The notes beneath the pieces were generated by a model. The model was given only the letters and a program-made list of their open reading frames with translations, was not told where the DNA came from and made no database searches. This document shows, one piece after another, positions 59,490-64,000 of a stretch of DNA of 64,000 bases; the stretch's first letter is position 1; each line of letters begins with the position of its first letter. Origin of the DNA: JAPXRI01 sp033813635 (lineage in GTDB: Bacteria > Bacillota > Clostridia > Oscillospirales > QAMX01); assembly GCA_033813635.1 (NCBI GenBank), contig JAPXRI010000010.1, forward strand, positions 8,940 through 72,939, read 5' to 3'. Made by a program: the position numbers and the translations under genes.

Positions 59490-61145
59490 TTACGGTGTGG
59501 CAGTCGACGGCGGTACGGTAGTCTCGGCCGGCGGCGGAACCTCGGGCGCTGTCGTCTCGGCTTCGGTCACGGTACCTGTGGGCGTGCCCGGTCCGACGAG
59601 ATACAGGTCGTTGATCGGACTGTAATTGCTCAGCGACACCTTTTCCTTCGGCCCGGTTACGCCGTCAATCGTTACGGTTTTATAGGTCTGAACCTTATAG
59701 CCGGGTCTTCCCTTTGTCTTTTGCCTGGTCTCTCCGAAATGCAGCGTATCGTCTTCCTTGTACTCAACCGTCGGCTGATAGGTCTCCAGAACTTCATACT
59801 CCAGCTTGACCGAGATATTGTGTTCCTTCGTCCCGAGAATCTTTATAGTCAGCGCTCCGTCCTTACAGACCGCGCTTATTTTTATCGGGTAGTTCGTGTT
59901 GTTTATAAAGACATAGTCCAGCGATCCCCAATAGACGGTTGCATCAAAACCGAGGTCGACATAGGACACGGTGAACGCGTGGTAATATCTTGAAAACTGC
60001 TTAAGATTCGCATATAGCGTGGCGTTGTAAAGCGTGGACGAGACCTGACAGATGCCTCCGCCGAGGCCCGGCTCAACGCCGTTCGCCACATAGATCGTCG
60101 CGTTTTGGTAGCCCCTCTCCTCTGTACGCTCGCCCACCACTTTATTGAACGAAAACTTGTCCCCGGGCAACACAACATAGCCGTTGATCGAATTCGTCGC
60201 GAGCTTAACGTTGACCGTCCTGGATTTTTCGTACTCGCTGTAATAGGATGTTTTGGAGCCCAGAACGTCTTTAAAATAGTTGTCGTTGATATTTTCGGTG
60301 GTGATTGCGGGCTTTATCTCGGTTGTATAATAGGTCTTTGAGACCCAGGTTCCCGAATTGTATTCTTTTTTCATCGTATCGATGTCGATGCCGACGCCCG
60401 AAACCTCGCTCACAAGCCGCGTAAGTCCGTTTTCGTCAAGCTGGTATTTCGCATCCTGAGGCGCAACATATACCTCCTGATAAAGGGCGTCCCAGTCCGG
60501 CTCCTTCGGATCCGGCATCCAGATATTCGCCTCAATCGTATTGTAATTGTAGGTCTTGAGCGCGACTGTTATTATCGTATAAACCTGGTCCACGTCGATC
60601 ACCGTGTGGCGCTTGCCTCTGTACACCGTAACCGCCCCGTCTTCGACGGTGTAATACGAATCCATGCCGGTATCTATCTTTGCGTTCAGCTCGTTAAGCT
60701 TGCCGTAGATGTAATCTTCGTTGATCTCATACTCCGGAATATTGTGATTTGCCAGTATGCTCCGATACCGGTCGACAATATCCGTCTTTTTCCGTTTGCC
60801 TTTTATATATTCTTTCAGCGCCGTAAAATCCACCGGAGCCCCTGCGTCCACAAGATTGATCTCCTCGCTCGCTTCCCCGGCTTTTACTGTCAGATTTTGT
60901 GATGCCAGCATTTCGTCCCTGTAATCTTCCACAAGAACGACAAGCTCATTTTCCTCATCCGTCAATACATCATACCGTTTCGTCGTCTCGACGCTTGTTT
61001 CCAGGCTTTTGCCCCCGCCGTCGCCGGAATCCGTCAGCATTCCGACCAACCACACAACAAGTACAATCAGGAGAACCATCGCAACGGCCAGCAGGGCCAG
61101 TATTGTCATCTTGGGAACACGTGTTCTTCTCTTTCTTTTTACCAT
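59490..61145 (-). CDS. VanW-family envelope protein, copy 1
   Basis: 551 residues from ATG 61145, 7 bases after GGAGAG. A basic start and one membrane helix (MTILALLAVAMVLLIVLVVW) are followed by two peptidoglycan-binding-4/YoaR-like segments and the VanW domain (GDKFSFNKVVGERTEERGYQ, GGGICQVSSTLYNA, YYHAFTVSYVDLGFDATVYW). A G5-like stretch (GETRQKTKGRPGYKVQTYKT) and a short Thr/Pro/Glu tail end the protein. Located outside the membrane, probably on the cell wall. VanW is not needed for vancomycin resistance, and the role is unknown. It is a paralogue of the next gene. Confidence 0.88.
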   Translation of the reverse strand: MVKRKRRTRVPKMTILALLAVAMVLLIVLVVWLVGMLTDSGDGGGKSLETSVETTKRYDVLTDEENELVVLVEDYRDEMLASQNLTVKAGEASEEINLVDAGAPVDFTALKEYIKGKRKKTDIVDRYRSILANHNIPEYEINEDYIYGKLNELNAKIDTGMDSYYTVEDGAVTVYRGKRHTVIDVDQVYTIITVALKTYNYNTIEANIWMPDPKEPDWDALYQEVYVAPQDAKYQLDENGLTRLVSEVSGVGIDIDTMKKEYNSGTWVSKTYYTTEIKPAITTENINDNYFKDVLGSKTSYYSEYEKSRTVNVKLATNSINGYVVLPGDKFSFNKVVGERTEERGYQNATIYVANGVEPGLGGGICQVSSTLYNATLYANLKQFSRYYHAFTVSYVDLGFDATVYWGSLDYVFINNTNYPIKISAVCKDGALTIKILGTKEHNISVKLEYEVLETYQPTVEYKEDDTLHFGETRQKTKGRPGYKVQTYKTVTIDGVTGPKEKVSLSNYSPINDLYLVGPGTPTGTVTEAETTAPEVPPPAETTVPPSTATP

Positions 61146-61287
61146 GATATGACTCTCCAAAATGTCCGCATCAAATCGTACAACATTTTTTATTATATCA
61201 GCAACCCGCATTAAAAGCAATTGAAATATAGACAACCGGCAGAATTATTTACCGGCTTATTTCGTCGATATCCACTGCTCGCAATAC

Positions 61288-62889
61288 TTACGGCCGCGGT
61301 TCCGCCACGGTGGTCTCCGGAGGCGCAGTCGTCTCGGGAACGGTTGTCTCCGGTACGGTGGTCTCCGGTACGGCGGTCTCCGGAAGACTCGGTCCTACTC
61401 TTATTTTGGAAACCGTCGGCACATATTTGCTGGAATCGATTCTTGTTTCCGGCTGCACGACGCCGTCGATCGTAAGCGTCCTGTAGAGAACCCCGTAATA
61501 GCCGGTCTTGCCCTCCGATATCACCTTGCGCTCACCCGGCGCGAGCGTGTCGTCCGGTATCAGCTCCTCAATCGGAGGATATTCCTCCAACTGGTCCCAG
61601 CGGAAACTCGCGGTGATTGTCCTGGTGCTTTTTCCCAGCAGCTTAACGGTCAGCGCACCGTTTTTGCAGGTAATCGTCACCATGATCGGGTTTTCCGTAT
61701 CGTTTTCAAACACATAATCCGACGAACCCCAGTAGATCGTCGCGTCCATGCCGAAGGGCACATAGGTCACAATCTGGCTGTGCTCGTTTCGTGTAATCTG
61801 CTTTAGATTCTCGCTGAGCGTCGCGCAGTAAATTGTCGAGGCTACCTGGCATATCCCGCCGCCCAGCTCCTTTTTCGTATTAGCTCCGGTGTAGATTGTG
61901 GCTGGCTGGTAGCCCTTCTCCGCCGTCCTCTCTCCGACGATCGCGTTGAAGGAAAATCTTTTTCCCGGCAGCACGACGTAGCCGTCTATCGCCGCGGAGG
62001 AGAGTTTCACATTTGTCGTCCTTGGCACGTCCTGCTCGTAGTAGTACGACGTATAGGAGGTCAAAACATCGGGGAAGAGCTTTTGCCTGATGTTCTGCGT
62101 TGTGATCTCGGGTTGCAAAATGTCGTAGGAGTAGGATTTCTCCGTCCAGCTCTCGGTTTCAAATTCTTTCTTTATCTGATCAACGTTCACGGTGCGGCCC
62201 GTCGACTCAGGCACAAAAATCGTAAGCCCGCTGCTCCCGACCGTGTAGCGGGCGTCGACAGGGGCGGTATACGCGTCGTTTTTCAGCTTTTCCCAATCCG
62301 GTTCCGAGGGCTTTTCTTCCGTAAACGAGGCGTTCAGATCCCCGTATTCGAACTTGTCAAAAGCTTCTTTGACAAGCGCCGCGGTTTTTTCCGCGTCAAC
62401 GATGAGCTTTTTCTTTCCACGGATTATTGTTACCTCGTCTTCGCCTATTTCATACCTTGAGACGCTCTGGTATGACGCCATCTCGGCGAGGGCAGATATT
62501 CTTTTTTCTATGTATTCGTCGTTATATGCATCGTCGTTCGCGTCGAAATAGCTGTCTATAAGCTTTTTATCGTATCCCTTTTCGGCAAAAAAGCGAGTCA
62601 GTTCATCCTTGCTAACGGGAGCGCCGGCCTCCAGGGCGTCAATTTCCACGCCGCTCGTCCCAGCTTTCAGATTGACGCGCTTCCCCTGGTAATACTCGTC
62701 GACATATGACAGATAGGTCTGATAATCCGAGACTGTTGTGTCTCCGTTGTTTGCGGCAAAGGATTTCCAGCCATTTTTCAGGTATCCGCCGAATGCCCAT
62801 ACCACAAGAAAAACAAGGATTACGGACGCGAAAGACACCAGCATAACCGTTTCTTTTGCATTTTTCTTCTTAAAAATACCCTTTTTCAT
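61288..62889 (-). CDS. VanW-family envelope protein, copy 2
   Basis: 533 residues with the same plan as copy 1: N-terminal helix (VMLVSFASVILVFLVVWAFG), two YoaR-like segments, the VanW domain (GKRFSFNAIVGERTAEKGYQ, GGGICQVASTIYCA), a G5-like stretch (APGERKVISEGKTGYYGVLY), and a low-complexity tail of repeated VPETT units (residues ~500-533). The tail is like those of wall-spanning proteins. The pair probably arose by tandem duplication; identity looks moderate. Confidence 0.88.
   Translation of the reverse strand: MKKGIFKKKNAKETVMLVSFASVILVFLVVWAFGGYLKNGWKSFAANNGDTTVSDYQTYLSYVDEYYQGKRVNLKAGTSGVEIDALEAGAPVSKDELTRFFAEKGYDKKLIDSYFDANDDAYNDEYIEKRISALAEMASYQSVSRYEIGEDEVTIIRGKKKLIVDAEKTAALVKEAFDKFEYGDLNASFTEEKPSEPDWEKLKNDAYTAPVDARYTVGSSGLTIFVPESTGRTVNVDQIKKEFETESWTEKSYSYDILQPEITTQNIRQKLFPDVLTSYTSYYYEQDVPRTTNVKLSSAAIDGYVVLPGKRFSFNAIVGERTAEKGYQPATIYTGANTKKELGGGICQVASTIYCATLSENLKQITRNEHSQIVTYVPFGMDATIYWGSSDYVFENDTENPIMVTITCKNGALTVKLLGKSTRTITASFRWDQLEEYPPIEELIPDDTLAPGERKVISEGKTGYYGVLYRTLTIDGVVQPETRIDSSKYVPTVSKIRVGPSLPETAVPETTVPETTVPETTAPPETTVAEPRP
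61291..61392 (-). repeat. imperfect 15-bp repeats coding VPETT units
   Basis: The last ~34 codons of VanW copy 2 repeat Pro-Glu-Thr-Thr with small variation (PETAVPETTVPETTVPETT). The DNA units around CGGTGGTCTCCGG recur at ~15-base spacing. Confidence 0.8.
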
Positions 62890-63219
62890 GGCTGTACCTC
62901 ATTATGTATAGCTTATATTTGTGCTCTTAACATTTATTATACCAGCCCGCCCTAAAAAAATCGATTACACAATGATTACAAATCAGATAAAAAACGGAAA
63001 CAATCATTCATGCAAATTTTCATACGCTTTACGCAGATACCGCCGCAAAACGAGCGGCACTCCTTTGGCGGTGCAACAAAGGGATTTTCGTAAAAACGAG
63101 AATTTTTGAGTGACACCTTCAAAGAGTGCGGCAAGAAGAACACCCACGCAAGAGTAGAAAATGCTCCTGTGTGGGTGTTTTCGTTTTACCACCTTCTTTC
63201 CGTCATCGGCAGATTGCCA
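62890..63219. other. 330-bp gap at the mobile-element border
   Basis: The stretch holds TATAAT on the minus strand (62936-62941), a possible -10 for VanW copy 2 with no good -35, an A/T-rich junction region, and a hairpin at 63139-63179. A 62-codon minus-strand frame (63004-63192) is possible but has no ribosome site that I trust. No gene is called. Confidence 0.5.
63139..63186. terminator. hairpin at the end of the recombinase element
   Basis: AACACCCACGCA (63139-63150) pairs with TGTGTGGGTGTT (63168-63179), G-U included, with a T-rich tail on the plus side. It may end transcripts entering the element from the chromosome or act weakly for the element genes. Confidence 0.55.
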
Positions 63220-63633
63220 TTATTTCTGTGTTGCACGGAAAGCAGACTTAACAGCCTCGCTCATATCAAAATACATAACACGCTGCTCGGCATTGTAGAA
63301 ACCAGTGACCTTGTAGCGTTTTTTGTTATCGTAATCCTTAATGAGCTGGGCAACGGTGTCGTGGATATTCTTGTTACCGCAACTGAGCGTCGTGGTCTGT
63401 TCTCCCTTCGCCTTGGAGAAAGCGGTAGCCTTTGCCTCGTTGCTCTTGCAAGGACGGATAGCAAACACACGCTGTGCTGCATCCATGCAATACTGCACAT
63501 TCTGCGGATAGCCCAAGTCCTCAAGGACACGCTTGGAGAAGGTAATGCCGTTCTGGTTGATGTAAATGTCCGGGGCAGCGTTAGTGGTAGTGTCGATAAC
63601 CTCAAGGTTGATGTTAGAAAAATTGATAGCCAT
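63220..63633 (-). CDS. small protein paired with the serine recombinase
   Basis: 137 residues, predicted soluble, beginning MAINFSNINLEVIDTTTNAA and ending with DMSEAVKSAFRATQK. It starts 2 bases downstream of the recombinase stop, so it is co-translated with it. Proteins of this kind accompany large serine recombinases in clostridial conjugative elements, possibly as accessory or cargo factors. I do not know a function. Base composition is closer to the mobile element than to the chromosome. Confidence 0.7.
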   Translation of the reverse strand: MAINFSNINLEVIDTTTNAAPDIYINQNGITFSKRVLEDLGYPQNVQYCMDAAQRVFAIRPCKSNEAKATAFSKAKGEQTTTLSCGNKNIHDTVAQLIKDYDNKKRYKVTGFYNAEQRVMYFDMSEAVKSAFRATQK

Positions 63634-63635
63634 AA

Positions 63636-64000
63636 TTATTCGTTCCTTTCTACATCCGGCTCTTCAAGGCCGGTGATTCCATTGATTATTTTGATTACTT
63701 CATTTCGCTCTTCCTTAGTCCAGTTGCTGTCTAACAGGAAAAATCCACGCAAAGCACCATTTTTCACTCTTGCCAGTACAAACTTTTTCTTCATATTGGC
63801 AACAGTCTTTTTCTGCTTGCCGGAGCGCACCTGTGATAATAAGGTCTGCACCTGCGCCCACTTATCACGAGGAATAATTGCCGGATGGTCATTTTCCCAA
63901 TGCCACTGTGTAAGGACATCACGATTAGCCACAGATTTGTGACTCAAATAGTCCTTGGTATAAGTTTTTTGGTAAAGCACATCGCCACAGTATTTCTCAT
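63636..64000 (-). CDS. large serine recombinase, C-terminal part (truncated by window edge)
   Basis: The frame is open to the end of the window; the visible ~121 residues read YCGDVLYQKTYTKDYLSHK, then QWHWENDHPAIIPRDKWAQV, which is the recombinase-domain C-terminal half of TnpX/CcrC-type large serine recombinases. A positively charged segment (KQKKTVANMKKKFVLARVK) and a short helical tail follow. The catalytic N-terminal serine domain lies outside the window. It would catalyse integration and excision of the element. Confidence 0.85.
   Translation of the reverse strand, partial: EKYCGDVLYQKTYTKDYLSHKSVANRDVLTQWHWENDHPAIIPRDKWAQVQTLLSQVRSGKQKKTVANMKKKFVLARVKNGALRGFFLLDSNWTKEERNEVIKIINGITGLEEPDVERNE

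Noticed and set aside
63106..63942. 278-codon plus-strand frame over the recombinase region
   Set aside because: It runs opposite the recombinase and its partner, which have matching gene spacing and motifs.

Overview
The window reads as chromosome of an endospore-forming, anaerobic-type Firmicute of class Clostridia, moderately GC-rich. The evidence is the gene content: spoVM, gpr, spoIIP and spoIIE; the sepF-yggT-divIVA-lspA-rluD division/lipoprotein block; the miaB-mutS-mutL-miaA-hfq block; and several small protein families known mainly from Clostridia. Promoters are mostly sigma-A-like with 17-base spacers, and GTG/TTG starts are common. Assignment below class level is not possible from the sequence alone.

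Layout. 1-900 is a scarred accessory edge: the tail of an HTH regulator, a beheaded gene start and a remnant of an IS256-family transposase, next to a tRNA-Arg(ACG). 1242-17683 is one plus-strand surface-polysaccharide locus. It holds a lipoprotein; an acyl carrier protein; a PP-loop ATPase; an acyl-adenylating ligase; an asparagine-synthetase-type amidotransferase; a Wzz/CpsC-like chain-length protein with a CpsD-type tyrosine kinase; a sugar 4,6-dehydratase and an epimerase; four glycosyltransferases; a Wzy-like polymerase; a Wzx-like flippase; and a hexapeptide acyltransferase. The first four enzymes after the lipoprotein suggest that the glycan carries an acyl or amide decoration. No priming phosphoglycosyltransferase is present. 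17939-19992 holds a methyltransferase and an unusual HTH protein fused to a 16-residue-repeat beta-helix.

20088-30455 is mostly housekeeping (rarA, glyA, nth, a 26-residue spoVM, an efflux adaptor/permease pair lacking its ATPase, a HAD phosphatase, a TPP-riboswitch-controlled thiT, rluD, lspA). 30436-41117 runs on the minus strand from miaB to divIVA. 41255-49041 holds a membrane protein, secG, a homocysteine-methyltransferase-like gene, argS with its DUF1934 neighbour, ddl and murD. 49219-58625 holds a GH109-like oxidoreductase, the sporulation genes gpr, spoIIP and spoIIE, a coiled-coil DivIVA-like protein, an orphan fumarase beta subunit, a DUF4349 lipoprotein and rlmH. 58622-62889 holds a DUF975 membrane protein and two tandem VanW paralogues. 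63220-64000 is the end of a mobile element with a large serine recombinase that runs off the window.

The genes fall into a few cooperating sets: making and exporting a decorated surface glycan, division and cell-wall synthesis (sepF, divIVA, murD, ddl, lspA), RNA modification and mismatch repair, and forespore development. The least explained items are the HTH/beta-helix fusion, the acyl/amide module of the glycan locus, and the ATPase-less efflux pair with its DUF6873 neighbour.
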